This document shows, in pieces, positions 43,309-53,553 of a stretch of 64,000 nucleotides of DNA (its first letter is position 1; each line of letters opens with the position of its first letter). The stretch is from Pseudomonas citrullilanati (GTDB lineage Bacteria > Pseudomonadota > Gammaproteobacteria > Pseudomonadales > Pseudomonadaceae): NCBI RefSeq assembly GCF_030580855.1, contig NZ_JAUQOP010000016.1, forward strand, positions 47,991 through 111,990, in the 5' to 3' direction. The notes under the pieces were generated by a model. That model was not told where the DNA came from. It saw nothing but the letters and a program-made list of their open reading frames with translations, and did no database searches. The translations under genes and the position numbers were made by a program.

Positions 43309-43893
43309 TCAGCCGTGGGCCTGCTTGAACAGCACGGCAATGCCGGGGTGGTAATGGCCGCTCTCATTGCGCAACTTGCGATAGGCGTAGGGGAAATACC
43401 AGGCCACGGCGCAGGTGTTTTCCTTTTGCAGGTCGTCGAGCATGTCCTGCAATTCTTCCGGCGTGGCGCTCTGCTGGGCCTTTTGCGGCGCCACGAACAG
43501 GCAGCCGAGCTTCAAGTCGCTGGCATAGCTGATGCGCTTGGCATCGCTGGTGGCCTCCGCCAGCGGCTGGGTCAGGTTCAGCTGGCTGACCCTGGGCCAG
43601 CGCTGGGTGGCCTGGATGAAGGCGCGTTCATCGCTGCTGGCAATGAACAGGTCGGCGCAGACGTTGCGTTCGCCTTCTTCATTCTGCTTGCGGGTGGGGG
43701 TGTGTTGCAGCGTGACCATCTCGGCCATCCACGCCGCGGCCGACAGCAATCCGAGGTTGGCCTTTTCATCGTGCCAGTAAGGTGTGTCGTTATCGCCGCG
43801 CAGGGCGTTGTAGCGATCGATGCAGTCGAACCAGCGCTCCAGCATCGGGCGCAGGAATTCCAGCTTGGGATTGCTGATGATCATGCCTTGCAT
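43309..43893 (-). CDS. Conserved hypothetical protein, 194 residues
   Basis: I chose the ATG at 43893 (MQGMIISNP) with an AGAGGG upstream. No signal peptide or membrane helix is visible. Segments such as FDCIDRYNALRGDNDTPYWH and AAAWMAEMVTLQHTP resemble small conserved Pseudomonas proteins annotated only as hypothetical. It is divergent from the cobalamin block, so it may share that control region, but its role is not known. Confidence 0.75.
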   Translation of the reverse strand: MQGMIISNPKLEFLRPMLERWFDCIDRYNALRGDNDTPYWHDEKANLGLLSAAAWMAEMVTLQHTPTRKQNEEGERNVCADLFIASSDERAFIQATQRWPRVSQLNLTQPLAEATSDAKRISYASDLKLGCLFVAPQKAQQSATPEELQDMLDDLQKENTCAVAWYFPYAYRKLRNESGHYHPGIAVLFKQAHG

Positions 43894-44054
43894 GCTTTTT
43901 GCCCTCTTATTCTTGTGATATCGGGGTAATGTCCATTTGATATCACTTGCCGCAGCCTGACACAAGATTGGCGTCACTTTATTGATCCGGGCCAATGACC
44001 GGTGAACCGGCTTTAATTGACGCTCCACCCCCAACCCTCTAACCTTCGCCGCTT

Positions 44055-44240
44055 GTTTCAGGTGCTTTGTGGCCGTGGCCGACAAAGTGAAACAGGGAAG
44101 CCGGTGAGTGCACACGAACCCGGCGCTGCCCCCGCAACGGTAAATGAGTCAAGGCTGCCACCACGCCACTGTGTCATCGACATGGGAAGGCGCGCAGCCC
44201 GGCACCACGCCGCTCATGAGCCCGGAGACCGGCCTGATCC
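44055..44240 (+). promoter_or_regulatory. Cobalamin (adenosylcobalamin) riboswitch
   Basis: Aptamer features in order: CCGGTG with following A, CCGGCGCTGCCCCCGCAACGG, the GCCACTG segment, ATGGGAAGGCG, and the B12 box AGCCCGGAGACCGGCC at about 44219-44234. The start of P1 near 44055 is approximate. Downstream, GGCGTC...GACGCC followed later by CCTTTTT at 44284 may form the expression platform. It lies in the 440-base gap before cobO and should repress the block when B12 is plentiful. Confidence 0.95.
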
Positions 44241-44333
44241 ATCCAACGGCGTCACGGTGGGCGACGCCAGGCTTTGTTGCCGTCCTTTTTCGTGCCTGCC
44301 CGCCGTTATTCCATTCCAACGGAGGCTTCCCCC

Positions 44334-44960
44334 ATGTCCGGTTCACCCAACAGCGACGCGCCTGATCGCGACGAACGCCATTTGGCGCGCATGCTGCGCA
44401 AGAAGGCCGTGATCGACGAGCGCATCGCCAACTCGCCGAATGAATGCGGCCTGCTGCTGGTGCTGAGCGGCAACGGCAAGGGCAAGAGCAGCTCGGCGTT
44501 CGGCATGCTGGCCCGGGCCATGGGCCACGGCATGCAGTGCGGCGTGGTGCAGTTCATCAAGGGGCGCAACAGCACCGGCGAAGAACTGTTCTTCCGGCGT
44601 TTTCCCGAGCAGGTGCGCTTTCACGTCATGGGCGAAGGCTTCACCTGGGAAACCCAGGATCGCCAGCGCGATATCGCTGCCGCCGAAGCCGCCTGGGCGG
44701 TATCGCGGCAATTGCTGAGCGACCCGGGCATCGGCCTGGTGGTGCTCGATGAACTGAATATCGCCCTCAAGCACGGCTACCTCGACCTCGACCAGGTGCT
44801 GGGCGACCTGCAGGCGCGTCCGCCGATGCAGCACGTGGTGGTGACCGGTCGCGGCGCCAAGCCCGAGCTGATCGAGCTGGCCGACACCGTGACCGAGATG
44901 GGCATGGTCAAGCACGCGTTCCAGGCCGGGATCAAGGCGCAGAAGGGCGTCGAGCTGTGA
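44334..44960 (+). CDS. cobO: Cob(I)yrinic acid a,c-diamide adenosyltransferase (CobO/BtuR)
   Basis: Attaches the 5'-deoxyadenosyl ligand to cobalt of the corrinoid. 208 residues from ATG 44334 with GGAGG 8 bases upstream. The modified P-loop is LSGNGKGKSSSAFGM. GVVQFIKG, DELNIALKHGYL and VVTGRGAKPELIELAD are family motifs. It is the first gene after the riboswitch and overlaps cobB by 4 bases. Confidence 0.96.
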   Translation: MSGSPNSDAPDRDERHLARMLRKKAVIDERIANSPNECGLLLVLSGNGKGKSSSAFGMLARAMGHGMQCGVVQFIKGRNSTGEELFFRRFPEQVRFHVMGEGFTWETQDRQRDIAAAEAAWAVSRQLLSDPGIGLVVLDELNIALKHGYLDLDQVLGDLQARPPMQHVVVTGRGAKPELIELADTVTEMGMVKHAFQAGIKAQKGVEL

Positions 44961-46348
44961 GTGATGCGTCCCTGAGCCGCCAGTGTCCGGCGGTGCTGAT
45001 CGCGGCCCCTGCTTCGGGCCAGGGCAAGACCACCGTCACCGCGGCCCTGGCCCGGCTGCATCGCAATCGGGGGCGCAAGGTGCGCGTCTTCAAGTGCGGC
45101 CCGGATTTCCTCGACCCGATGATCCTCGAGCGTGCCAGCGGCGCGCCGGTCTATCAGTTGGACATGTGGATGGTCGGCGAGCAGGAAAGCCGCCGGCTGT
45201 TGTGGGAAGCCGCGGGCGAGGCGGACCTGATCCTGATCGAAGGGGTCATGGGGTTGTTCGACGGCACTCCGTCCAGCGCCGACCTGGCGCGGCATTTCGG
45301 CGTGCCGGTGCTGGCGGTCATCGACGGCACCGCCATGGCCCAGACATTCGGCGCCCTGGCCCTGGGCCTGGCGCGCTACCAACCGGACCTGCCGTTTGCC
45401 GGGGTACTGGCCAACCGCGTCGGCACCCTGCGCCATGCGCAGTTGCTCGAAGGCAGCCTGACCGAAGGCCTGCGCTGGTACGGCGCGCTGTCGCGGGAAA
45501 CCGGTATCGAATTACCCAGTCGTCACCTCGGGCTGGTCCAGGCCAGTGAATTGAACGACCTCGACCTGCGTCTCGACGCGGCGGCCGAGGCCTTGGCCTG
45601 CAGTTGCGAAGTGGCGCTGCCGCCCGCCGTGGCGTTCGCCGCGCCCCAGGTGAGCGCGGCGCAGCCATGGCTCGACGGTGTGCGCATCGCGGTGGCCCGT
45701 GATGAAGCGTTCGCCTTCACCTATGGCGCAAGCCTTGACCTGCTGCGGGCCATGGGCGCGCAGTTGAGCTTCTTTTCGCCGATCCATGACACCGAACTGC
45801 CCGAGGCGGACAGCCTTTACCTGCCGGGTGGCTATCCGGAGCTGCACCATGTTGCGTTGGCCGGGAACGCGCCGATGCTCGCGGCGATCCGTGCCCATCA
45901 TGCCGCCGACAAACCGTTGCTCGCCGAATGCGGCGGCATGTTGTACCTGCTGGACTCATTGACCGATGTCGAAGGCGTGCGCGCCGACCTGCTGGGTTTA
46001 CTGGCCGGCGAGGCACAGATGCAAAAGCGCCTGGCGGCCCTGGCGCTGCAATCGGTGGATTTGCCGGAAGGCCACCTGCGTGGGCACACCTACCATCATT
46101 CGCTGACCAATACCGAACTCGAACCGATTGCCCGTGGCCATAGCCCCAACGGCGGGCGCGGGGCGGAAGCGGTGTTCCGGCAGGGACGGATGACGGCGTC
46201 TTATGTGCACTTTTATTTTCCATCGAACCCGAAGGCGATTGCCGCGTTGTTTGCGCCCGATCTTGAGGCCGCCTTCGCGGGCAAGCCCGCTCCCACAGGG
46301 GACTGCGATTCAAATGTGGGAGCGGGCTTGCCCGCGAAGAGGCCATGA
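44957..46348 (+). CDS. cobB: Cobyrinic acid a,c-diamide synthase with REPIN-encoded C-terminus
   Basis: Glutamine-dependent amidation of the a and c side chains of cobyrinic acid. 463 residues from a GTG. The ATP-binding N-terminal domain starts APASGQGKTTVTAALARL. The glutamine amidotransferase domain has YLPGGYPELHH and Cys nucleophile in LAECGGMLYLLDS. The normal end is near YFPSNPKAIAALFAP (about residue 434). The last about 24 residues (AFAGKPAPTGD...[10 protein letters not shown]) are the translation of a family A REPIN at 46274. They are probably not part of the folded enzyme. Confidence 0.95.
   Translation: MSDASLSRQCPAVLIAAPASGQGKTTVTAALARLHRNRGRKVRVFKCGPDFLDPMILERASGAPVYQLDMWMVGEQESRRLLWEAAGEADLILIEGVMGLFDGTPSSADLARHFGVPVLAVIDGTAMAQTFGALALGLARYQPDLPFAGVLANRVGTLRHAQLLEGSLTEGLRWYGALSRETGIELPSRHLGLVQASELNDLDLRLDAAAEALACSCEVALPPAVAFAAPQVSAAQPWLDGVRIAVARDEAFAFTYGASLDLLRAMGAQLSFFSPIHDTELPEADSLYLPGGYPELHHVALAGNAPMLAAIRAHHAADKPLLAECGGMLYLLDSLTDVEGVRADLLGLLAGEAQMQKRLAALALQSVDLPEGHLRGHTYHHSLTNTELEPIARGHSPNGGRGAEAVFRQGRMTASYVHFYFPSNPKAIAALFAPDLEAAFAGKPAPTGDCDSNVGAGLPAKRP
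46274..46338. repeat. REPIN-like pair, family A, inside the cobB reading frame
   Basis: TTCGCGGGCAAGCCCGCTCC...ACA and its inverse are separated by 17 bases. The whole element lies within the open frame of cobB and ends 7 bases before the bluB start, contributing the GAAGAGG near that start. Confidence 0.88.
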
Positions 46349-46995
46349 CCGACAACGCTTTCACCCAGGCCGAACGCGACGCCATCTACCGCGCCATCGC
46401 CGAGCGTCGCGACATGCGCCATTTCAGCGGCGGCACGGTCGAGCCGGAATTGCTGCGCCGCCTGCTGGAAGCCGCGCACCAGGCGCCCAGCGTTGGCCTC
46501 ATGCAACCGTGGCGCTTCATCCGCATCAGCGACCGCGCCTTGCGTGGCCAGATCCGCGAGGTGGTGGAGCAAGAACGCATCCGTACCGCCGAGGCCCTAG
46601 GTGAACGCAGCGATGAATTCATGGCGCTCAAGGTCGAGGGCATCAATGATTGCGCCGAAGTGCTGGTGGCGGCGTTGATGGAGGATCGCGAACGGCACAT
46701 CTTCGGTCGTCGGACCCTGCCGGAGATGGACCTGGCCTCGCTGTCCTGCGCAATCCAGAACCTGTGGCTGGCCTCCCGCGCCGAAGGGCTGGGGATGGGC
46801 TGGGTGTCGCTGTTCGAACCCCAGGCCCTGGCTGATTTGCTGGGCTTGCCCGCAGGCGCCAAGCCACTGGCGATCCTCTGCCTGGGACCGGTGGAGGGCT
46901 TTTACCCGGCGCCGATGCTCGCCCTCGAAGGCTGGGCGCAGCCGCGTCCGTTGCATGAATTGCTGTATGAAAACCGTTGGGGGGTGAGTCCATGA
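46345..46995 (+). CDS. bluB: 5,6-Dimethylbenzimidazole synthase BluB
   Basis: Converts reduced FMN with oxygen into the lower ligand base of B12. 216 residues, ATG overlapping the cobB stop (ATGA). The nitroreductase-like fold is seen in [31 protein letters not shown] and [14 protein letters not shown]. The presence of BluB indicates oxygen-dependent lower ligand synthesis, in keeping with an aerobic host. It overlaps cobD by 4 bases. Confidence 0.94.
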   Translation: MTDNAFTQAERDAIYRAIAERRDMRHFSGGTVEPELLRRLLEAAHQAPSVGLMQPWRFIRISDRALRGQIREVVEQERIRTAEALGERSDEFMALKVEGINDCAEVLVAALMEDRERHIFGRRTLPEMDLASLSCAIQNLWLASRAEGLGMGWVSLFEPQALADLLGLPAGAKPLAILCLGPVEGFYPAPMLALEGWAQPRPLHELLYENRWGVSP

Positions 46996-47900
46996 GCGTA
47001 GCGTTGCTCAGTGCCGCCGCGGTGGCGCTGGATGCACTGCTGGGCGAGCCCCGGCGCGGGCATCCGCTGGTGGCCTTCGGTGCTTTCGCCGAGCGTATCG
47101 AGCGACGTTTCAACGCCGGTGGGCGTGGCTGGCGCAGCCATGGGGTGACGGCGTGGATCATTACCGTGTTGCCGCTGACGCTGCTGGCCACGGCGTTGTC
47201 CTGGGCGCCGATGGTGGGTTGGCTGGTGGAGATCCTGGCGCTGTACTGCGCCCTCGGCCTGCGCAGCCTCGGCGAGCACGTCGAGCCGGTGGCCCAGGCG
47301 TTGCGCAGCGGCGATCTCGATCAGGCGCGCCAGCGTGTCGGCTACCTGGTCAGCCGCGAAACCCGCGAGCTGGACGAAACCGCCGTGGCCCGCGCCGCCA
47401 CCGAATCGGTGCTGGAAAACGGCAGCGACGCGGTGTTTGCCGCACTGTTCTGGTTTGCCGTGGCCGGTGCGCCCGGGGTGGTGTTGTACCGGTTGAGCAA
47501 CACCCTCGACGCCATGTGGGGCTATCGCAACGAACGTTTCGAGCGCTTCGGCTGGGCCGCGGCGAAAATCGATGATTTGCTCAATTACATTCCGGCGCGC
47601 CTGGTGGCGTTGACCTACGCGCTGCTGGGCAAGACCCGCCTGGCGCTGCAGTGCTGGCGCCGCCAGGGCCCGACCTGGGACAGCCCGAATGCCGGGCCGG
47701 TGATGGCCGCCGGTGCCGGTGCCCTGGGGGTCGAGCTGGGCGGGGCGGCGGTGTATCACGGCGAACTGCACCAGCGTCCGCCGTTGGGCGAGGGCGTGCC
47801 GGCGAGTGCCGATTCCATCGACCGCGGCTGGCAATTGGTCCAGCGCGGGGTATGGTTGTGGTTGCTGATCCTTTGCCTGGGAGCTGAGTTCTATGCTTGA
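46992..47900 (+). CDS. cobD: Adenosylcobinamide-phosphate synthase (CobD/CbiB)
   Basis: Inner-membrane enzyme that attaches the aminopropanol arm to adenosylcobyric acid. 302 residues from ATG 46992 (ATGA overlap with bluB). [17 protein letters not shown] opens the family. [20 protein letters not shown] and [21 protein letters not shown] follow, and [25 protein letters not shown] sequence marks the catalytic core. Four to five hydrophobic helices are visible. Confidence 0.94.
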   Translation: MSVALLSAAAVALDALLGEPRRGHPLVAFGAFAERIERRFNAGGRGWRSHGVTAWIITVLPLTLLATALSWAPMVGWLVEILALYCALGLRSLGEHVEPVAQALRSGDLDQARQRVGYLVSRETRELDETAVARAATESVLENGSDAVFAALFWFAVAGAPGVVLYRLSNTLDAMWGYRNERFERFGWAAAKIDDLLNYIPARLVALTYALLGKTRLALQCWRRQGPTWDSPNAGPVMAAGAGALGVELGGAAVYHGELHQRPPLGEGVPASADSIDRGWQLVQRGVWLWLLILCLGAEFYA

Positions 47901-48885
47901 GCACGGTGGGCGCCTGCGCAACGCGGCCCTGCACTATGGCATCGCCGAGGCCGACTGGCTCGACTTGTCCAGCGGCCTCGCGCCGTGGCCATTCGATGTC
48001 CCGGCGATCCCGCTGCGCGCCTGGGCCCGCCTGCCGGAGAGCGAGGACGGCCTGGAGCAGGCGGCCTGCGACTACTACAGCGCGGCGCAGGTGTTGCCGG
48101 TGGCCGGTTCGCAGATGGCGATCCAGTTGTTGCCGCGCTTGCGCCGGGCCGGCAAGGTCGGCGTGTTGTCGCCCTGCTACGCCGAACACGCCGAAGCCTG
48201 GCGTCGCAGTGGCTACATCGTGCGCGAAGTGCTCGAAGCCGAAGTGGACTTCTTCCTCGACAGCCTCGACGTGCTGGTGGTGGTCAATCCGAACAACCCC
48301 ACCGGCCAGCGCCTGGCGCCCGAGCGCTTGCTGGACTGGCACGCGCGGCTCGCCCAGCGCGGTGGCTGGCTGGTGGTGGATGAAGCCTTCATGGACGTCA
48401 CCCCGCAGCACAGCCTGGCGGCGTACAGCCATCAGGTCGGCCTGATCGTGCTGCGTTCCTTCGGCAAGTTCTTTGGCCTGGCCGGGGTGCGCCTGGGGTT
48501 CGTCCTGGCCGAGCGGCACTTGCTCAGGCTGCTCGCCGAACAAGTCGGGCCGTGGGCCGTCAGCGGGCCGACCCGGGTGCTGGGCCAGGCCTGCCTGCTG
48601 GACAGCGCCGCCCACCTGCGCCAGCGCCGACGTTGCGAGCAGGCCAGCCAGCGCCTGGCCGCCACGCTGGAGCACCATGGCTTCCCTCCCCAGGGCGGCT
48701 GCGGATTGTTCCAATGGCGGGTGACCGAACACGCCCAGGCGCTTCACGAATTCATGGCCCGTCGCGGCATTCTCCTGCGATTGTTCTTGAACACCAGCAG
48801 CCTGCGCTTCGGCCTCCCGGCCGATGACCACGAATTCCTGCGCCTCGAACAAGCCTTCGAGGCGTACGCCAAGGACACCCCATGA
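47893..48885 (+). CDS. cobC: Threonine-phosphate decarboxylase-like aminotransferase (CobC)
   Basis: PLP enzyme that supplies the aminopropanol phosphate arm of B12. 330 residues, overlapping cobD by 8 bases. PLP and substrate motifs are [36 protein letters not shown] and the Schiff-base Lys in [16 protein letters not shown]. The name cobC is used as in P. aeruginosa PA1276. It should not be confused with E. coli cobC, the ribazole phosphatase. Confidence 0.94.
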   Translation: MLEHGGRLRNAALHYGIAEADWLDLSSGLAPWPFDVPAIPLRAWARLPESEDGLEQAACDYYSAAQVLPVAGSQMAIQLLPRLRRAGKVGVLSPCYAEHAEAWRRSGYIVREVLEAEVDFFLDSLDVLVVVNPNNPTGQRLAPERLLDWHARLAQRGGWLVVDEAFMDVTPQHSLAAYSHQVGLIVLRSFGKFFGLAGVRLGFVLAERHLLRLLAEQVGPWAVSGPTRVLGQACLLDSAAHLRQRRRCEQASQRLAATLEHHGFPPQGGCGLFQWRVTEHAQALHEFMARRGILLRLFLNTSSLRFGLPADDHEFLRLEQAFEAYAKDTP

Positions 48886-50333
48886 CCACGTTGATGGTGC
48901 AAGGCACCACGTCCGATGCCGGCAAAAGTACCCTGGTCACGGCGTTGTGCCGCTGGATCCGCCGCCAGGGCGTCAGCGTGGTGCCGTTCAAGCCGCAGAA
49001 CATGGCCCTCAACAGCGCGGTGACGGCCGACGGTGGCGAGATCGGTCGCGCCCAGGCGGTGCAGGCCCAGGCCGCCGGCCTGGAGCCCCACACCGACATG
49101 AACCCGGTGTTGCTCAAACCCAACAGCGACACCGGCGCCCAGGTGATCATCCATGGCCGCGCCGTCACCACCATGAACGCCGTCGCCTATCACGACTACA
49201 AGGCCATCGCGATGCAAGCGGTGCTGGCTTCCCACGCGCGCTTGAGCGCGGCCTACCCGGTGGTGATGGTGGAAGGTGCGGGCTCGCCGGCGGAGATCAA
49301 CCTGCGCGCCGGCGACATCGCCAACATGGGCTTCGCCGAGGCCGTGGACTGCCCGGTGCTGCTGATCGCCGACATCAATCGCGGTGGCGTATTCGCTCAC
49401 CTGGTGGGCACCCTGGAATTGCTGTCGCCCAGCGAACAGGCGCGGGTCAAGGGTTTCATCATCAACCGTTTTCGCGGCGACATCGCCTTGCTGCAACCCG
49501 GCCTGGACTGGCTGGAGGCGCGCACCGGCAAGCCGGTGGTGGGCGTGTTGCCCTACGTGATGGACCTGCACCTGGAGGCCGAGGACGGCCTCGACCAGCG
49601 CCAGGCCGACAAGGCCGAGCAAGTGCTCAAGGTGGTGGTGCCGGTGTTGCCGCGCATCAGCAACCACACCGACTTCGATCCGCTGCGCCTGCACCCCCAG
49701 GTCGACCTGCGATTCATCGGCCCCGGCCAGGCGATCCCGCCCGCCGACCTGATCATCCTGCCTGGCTCGAAAAGCGTGCGCAGCGACCTGGCCTACCTGC
49801 GCGCCAACGGTTGGGACACTGCCGTGCAGCGTCACCTGCGCTATGGCGGCAAGCTGCTGGGCGTCTGCGGCGGCTTGCAGATGCTCGGCGAGCAGGTCCA
49901 CGACCCGCTGGGGCTGGAAGGCGTCGCCGGTTCCAGTGCCGGGCTGGGCCTGCTGGCGTTCGAGACGACCCTGGAGCAGGAGAAACAACTGCGCAACGTT
50001 CGCGGGCGCCTGGCCCTGGAAGACGCCGAGGTCTGCGGCTACGAGATTCATGCCGGCGTGACCTGCGGCCCGGCCCTGGAAAACCCCGCCGTGCAACTGG
50101 ACGACGGTCGTTGCGACGGCGCCCAGAGCGCCGACGGGCAGGTTTTCGGTACTTACCTGCACGGGCTGTTCGAGTCCCCACAGGCCAGCAGCGCCTTGCT
50201 GCGTTGGGCCGGGCTGGCGGACGTGCAGGCGGTGGATTACCACGGGTTGCGCGAGCGCGATATCGAGCGGCTGGCGGATCTGGTGGAGAAGCATCTGGAT
50301 ACGCGTTTGTTGCGTGAGCTCTGTGGCATCTAG
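48882..50333 (+). CDS. cobQ: Cobyric acid synthase
   Basis: Adds four amide groups to adenosylcobyrinic acid diamide. 483 residues, ATG overlapping the cobC stop by 4 bases. N-terminal ATP domain starts [19 protein letters not shown], with [11 protein letters not shown] and [13 protein letters not shown]. The amidotransferase domain has [15 protein letters not shown], the nucleophile in [11 protein letters not shown] and His in [15 protein letters not shown] separates it from cobP. Confidence 0.96.
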   Translation: MTTLMVQGTTSDAGKSTLVTALCRWIRRQGVSVVPFKPQNMALNSAVTADGGEIGRAQAVQAQAAGLEPHTDMNPVLLKPNSDTGAQVIIHGRAVTTMNAVAYHDYKAIAMQAVLASHARLSAAYPVVMVEGAGSPAEINLRAGDIANMGFAEAVDCPVLLIADINRGGVFAHLVGTLELLSPSEQARVKGFIINRFRGDIALLQPGLDWLEARTGKPVVGVLPYVMDLHLEAEDGLDQRQADKAEQVLKVVVPVLPRISNHTDFDPLRLHPQVDLRFIGPGQAIPPADLIILPGSKSVRSDLAYLRANGWDTAVQRHLRYGGKLLGVCGGLQMLGEQVHDPLGLEGVAGSSAGLGLLAFETTLEQEKQLRNVRGRLALEDAEVCGYEIHAGVTCGPALENPAVQLDDGRCDGAQSADGQVFGTYLHGLFESPQASSALLRWAGLADVQAVDYHGLRERDIERLADLVEKHLDTRLLRELCGI

Positions 50334-50351
50334 GGTGGCTATGCTGGCCCC

Positions 50352-50442
50352 TTCGCGGGCAAGCCCGCTCCCACATTGGGTCTGAGACGCACAGGAAATT
50401 TGTGTGCACTGAAGAACCTGTGGGAGCGGGCTTGCCCGCGAA
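50352..50442. repeat. REPIN-like pair, family A, inside the cob block
   Basis: TTCGCGGGCAAGCCCGCTCC...ACA and its inverse, with a 43-base centre, lie in the only sizeable gap (148 bases) of the cob block, between cobQ and cobP. It may stabilise or attenuate the transcript. Confidence 0.87.
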
Positions 50443-50481
50443 AGAGGCCAGTAAATCACCGCGAATACAAGGTAATGACCC

Positions 50482-51003
50482 ATGCTCCAACTGATCCTCG
50501 GCGGCGCCCGCTCCGGCAAGAGTCGCCTGGCTGAAAAGCTCGCGGCGGACACCGGCTTGGCCGTGACCTACATCGCCACCAGCCAACCCCTGGATGGCGA
50601 GATGAACGCGCGGGTCGCCCAGCATCGCGCCCGGCGTCCGGCGCAATGGGCGCTGGTGGAAGAACCCCTGGCCCTGGTCCGGGTACTGCGGGACAACGCC
50701 GCCGCCGACCGATGCCTGTTGGTCGATTGCCTGACCCTGTGGCTGACCAACCTGCTGATGCTCGACGATCACGCGCAACTGAATGTCGAGCGTGAAGCGC
50801 TGCTGGACAGCCTGGCCGCGCTGCCCGGCGAAATCATTTTCGTCAGCAACGAAACCGGCCTGGGCGTCGTGCCGCTGGGCGAGCTGACGCGCCGTTATGT
50901 CGATGAAGCCGGTTGGCTGCATCAAGCCTTGGCCGAACATTGCCAGCGCGTCGTGCTGACCGTTGCCGGCCTGCCCCTGACTCTCAAAGGTACTGCGTTA
51001 TGA
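50482..51003 (+). CDS. cobP: Adenosylcobinamide kinase/guanylyltransferase
   Basis: Phosphorylates adenosylcobinamide and attaches GMP, activating it for ligand joining. 173 residues. The P-loop is [18 protein letters not shown], followed by [14 protein letters not shown] and the GMP-linked His region [28 protein letters not shown] and [12 protein letters not shown] complete the family set. It overlaps cobT by 4 bases. Confidence 0.95.
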   Translation: MLQLILGGARSGKSRLAEKLAADTGLAVTYIATSQPLDGEMNARVAQHRARRPAQWALVEEPLALVRVLRDNAAADRCLLVDCLTLWLTNLLMLDDHAQLNVEREALLDSLAALPGEIIFVSNETGLGVVPLGELTRRYVDEAGWLHQALAEHCQRVVLTVAGLPLTLKGTAL

Positions 51004-52055
51004 CTCACCGCTGGTGGCTGGACCCATGCAAGCCCATCGACACCCAGGCCCTGGACCAGGCCACCGCCCGTCAGCAGCAACTGACCAAGCCGGCCGGCGC
51101 CCTCGGCCGGCTGGAGTCGGTGGCGGTGCAACTGGCCAGCCTGCAAGGGCAGGTCAAGCCCAGCCTGGAGCGGCTGTGGATCGCCATTTTCGCTGGCGAC
51201 CATGGCGTGGTGGCGGAGGGCGTCTCGGCCTATCCCCAGGAGGTCACTGGGCAGATGCTGCACAACTTCGTCAGCGGTGGCGCAGCCATCAGCGTCCTGG
51301 CACGGCAACTGGGCGCGTCGCTGGAAGTGGTGGACCTGGGCACCGTGACCCCGTCGTTGGACCTGCCCGGGGTGCGGCACCTGAATGTCGGGCCGGGCAC
51401 GGCGAACTTCACCCAGGGCCCGGCGATGACCGTGGCCCAGGGCGAGCAGGCCCTGCAAGCCGGGCGCGACAGCGTGCTGCGCGCCGTGGCAGCCGGCACC
51501 CAGCTGTTCATTGGCGGCGAGATGGGCATCGGCAACACCACGGCGGCCAGCGCCGTGGCCTGCACCTTGCTCGACTGCCCGGTGGCGCATCTCGCCGGGC
51601 CGGGCACCGGGTTGGATGCGGCGGGTGTCAGCCGCAAGGCCGAGGTGATCCAACGGGCCTTGGCCCTGCATCGGGCCCAGGCCGACGACCCGTTGCAGAC
51701 CCTGTTCAATCTCGGCGGTTTTGAAATCGCCGCACTGGTCGGTGCCTACCTGGCCTGCGCCCAACAAGGCGTGGTCGTGCTGGTGGACGGGTTCATTTGC
51801 AGCGTCGCCGCCCTGGTGGCGGTGCGCCTCAATCCGGCGTGTCGCCCGTGGTTGTTGTTCGGCCATCGCGGCGCCGAGCCGGGCCATCGCCATGTGCTGG
51901 AAACCCTTGGCGCCGAGCCATTGCTGGAACTGGGCCTGCGCCTGGGTGAGGGCAGCGGTGCGGCGTTGGCGGTGCCGCTGCTGCGCCTGGCCTGCGACCT
52001 GCACGGACAGATGGCGACATTCGCCGAAGCCGCCGTGGCGGATCGCCCGGCATGA
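51000..52055 (+). CDS. cobT: Nicotinate-nucleotide-dimethylbenzimidazole phosphoribosyltransferase
   Basis: Makes alpha-ribazole phosphate from dimethylbenzimidazole, the product of BluB in this block. 351 residues from ATG 51000 (ATGA overlap). Signatures: [52 protein letters not shown] and the catalytic Glu region near [16 protein letters not shown]. It is called cobU in some Pseudomonas annotations. Confidence 0.96.
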   Translation: MTHRWWLDPCKPIDTQALDQATARQQQLTKPAGALGRLESVAVQLASLQGQVKPSLERLWIAIFAGDHGVVAEGVSAYPQEVTGQMLHNFVSGGAAISVLARQLGASLEVVDLGTVTPSLDLPGVRHLNVGPGTANFTQGPAMTVAQGEQALQAGRDSVLRAVAAGTQLFIGGEMGIGNTTAASAVACTLLDCPVAHLAGPGTGLDAAGVSRKAEVIQRALALHRAQADDPLQTLFNLGGFEIAALVGAYLACAQQGVVVLVDGFICSVAALVAVRLNPACRPWLLFGHRGAEPGHRHVLETLGAEPLLELGLRLGEGSGAALAVPLLRLACDLHGQMATFAEAAVADRPA

Positions 52056-52627
52056 CCCTGCGCCTGGACCTGCTGCGTCACGGCGAGACCGAACTGGGCG
52101 GCGGCTTGCGCGGCAGCCTCGACGACGCCCTGACGGCCAAGGGCTGGGAGCAGATGCACGCGGCTGTCGCCCAAGGCGGCCCTTGGGATCGCCTGGTGAG
52201 TTCGCCCTTGCAGCGCTGCGCCCGTTTCGCCGAGCAACTCGGCGCCCGGCTCGGCGTACCGGTGCACTTGGACAAGGACCTGCAAGAGCTGCATTTCGGC
52301 GCCTGGGAAGGCCGCAGCGCGGCGGCGCTGATGGACACCGACGCCGAGGCGCTGGGGCGCTTCTGGGCCAATCCCTATGCCTTCACCCCGCCCGATGGCG
52401 AGCCGGTGCTGGCGTTCTCGACGCGGGTGCTGGCGGCGATCGAACGCCTGCATGTCGCCTATGCCGGGCAGCGGGTCCTGCTGGTCAGCCATGGCGGGGT
52501 GATGCGCTTGCTGCTGGCCCGAGCTCGCGGCTTGCCTCGGGAACAGTTGCTCAACGTCGAAGTCGCCCACGGCGCGCTGTTTTCTCTCCAGGTATCGTCC
52601 GACTCCCTGTTGGCAGAGGTGAGCTGA
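52052..52627 (+). CDS. Alpha-ribazole phosphatase-like histidine phosphatase
   Basis: Predicted to remove phosphate from alpha-ribazole phosphate, or from the late corrinoid phosphate. 191 residues, 4-base overlap with cobT. Phosphatase motif is [15 protein letters not shown], with [13 protein letters not shown] and the second His in [12 protein letters not shown]. The operon position between cobT and cobS supports the B12 role. In E. coli this enzyme is named CobC, which conflicts with the name used here for the decarboxylase, so no symbol is given. Confidence 0.9.
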   Translation: MTLRLDLLRHGETELGGGLRGSLDDALTAKGWEQMHAAVAQGGPWDRLVSSPLQRCARFAEQLGARLGVPVHLDKDLQELHFGAWEGRSAAALMDTDAEALGRFWANPYAFTPPDGEPVLAFSTRVLAAIERLHVAYAGQRVLLVSHGGVMRLLLARARGLPREQLLNVEVAHGALFSLQVSSDSLLAEVS

Positions 52628-52629
52628 AC

Positions 52630-53361
52630 ATGCGGCCGTTCTGGATCGCCCTGCAATTTCTCAGCAGCCTGCCGGTGCGCCTGCCGGGCATGCCCGAGCC
52701 CGGGCAACTGGGCCGTTCGCTGCTGTTCTATCCGCTGGTGGGGCTGTTGTTCGGTGTTTTGCTGTGGCTGCTCAATGCCGTGTTGCTGGGTGTGCCGTCG
52801 CTGCTGCACGCCGCGCTGTTGCTGGCCGCCTGGGTGTTGCTCAGTGGCGGCCTGCACCTGGATGGCCTGGCCGACAGCGCCGATGCCTGGTTGGGCGGCT
52901 TTGGCGATCGCGAGCGCACGCTATTGATCATGAAAGACCCTCGCAGCGGGCCCATCGCCGTCATCACCCTGGTGCTGGTGCTGCTGCTCAAGTTCACCGC
53001 GCTGCTGGCGTTGGTCGAGCAGGGGCAGGGCTTGATGTTGATCATCGTGCCGGTATTGGGGCGCGCCGCGTTGCTTGGGTTGTTCCTGACCACGCCTTAT
53101 GTGCGTGCCGGTGGCTTGGGCCAGGCGCTGGCCGACCATCTGCCACGGCGTGCGGGGTGGCAGGTGTTGTGGGTGTGTGCGCTGGGTTGTGCGGTGGTGG
53201 GAGGCTGGACCGGCCTTTTTGCACTGCTGGTTGCCTCGGTGGTGTTTGTGGGCTTGCGACAGATGATGCTGCGCCGGCTCGGGGGCTGCACCGGGGATAC
53301 CGCCGGGGCCTTGCTGGAATTGCTGGAGATGGCGGTGTTGGTGGGGGTGGTGGCGATCTGA
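52630..53361 (+). CDS. cobS: Adenosylcobinamide-GDP ribazoletransferase (cobalamin synthase)
   Basis: Inner-membrane enzyme that joins adenosylcobinamide-GDP with alpha-ribazole, the last step of the pathway. 243 residues from ATG 52630, two bases after the phosphatase stop. SGGLHLDGLADSADAWLGG and KDPRSGPIAVI hold the Asp-rich catalytic motif, and GGCTGDTAGALLE is the late motif. Six or so hydrophobic helices are visible. It ends the cob block and is also called cobV. Confidence 0.96.
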   Translation: MRPFWIALQFLSSLPVRLPGMPEPGQLGRSLLFYPLVGLLFGVLLWLLNAVLLGVPSLLHAALLLAAWVLLSGGLHLDGLADSADAWLGGFGDRERTLLIMKDPRSGPIAVITLVLVLLLKFTALLALVEQGQGLMLIIVPVLGRAALLGLFLTTPYVRAGGLGQALADHLPRRAGWQVLWVCALGCAVVGGWTGLFALLVASVVFVGLRQMMLRRLGGCTGDTAGALLELLEMAVLVGVVAI

Positions 53362-53553
53362 TTGTGCCCTGGTGACCTGTCAACTCTGACAGTATCGCCT
53401 CGTTGAAAACCGGTGCTTAATTTGCTCAAGGCCTTAGCTGCCACGCAGAGCGATGGGAAGCGTTATGTAGTGCCCGGTGTTATCGATCTGCCAGAAAACT
53501 GGATGGCTGTTGCTGTTGCAACGGCAGAGCGTTGTCAATGGGAGAGCGATAAC

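Noticed and set aside
51721..52629. Long frame leading into cobS
   Set aside because: It starts inside cobT and the phosphatase gene in another frame; the true cobS start is ATG 52630.
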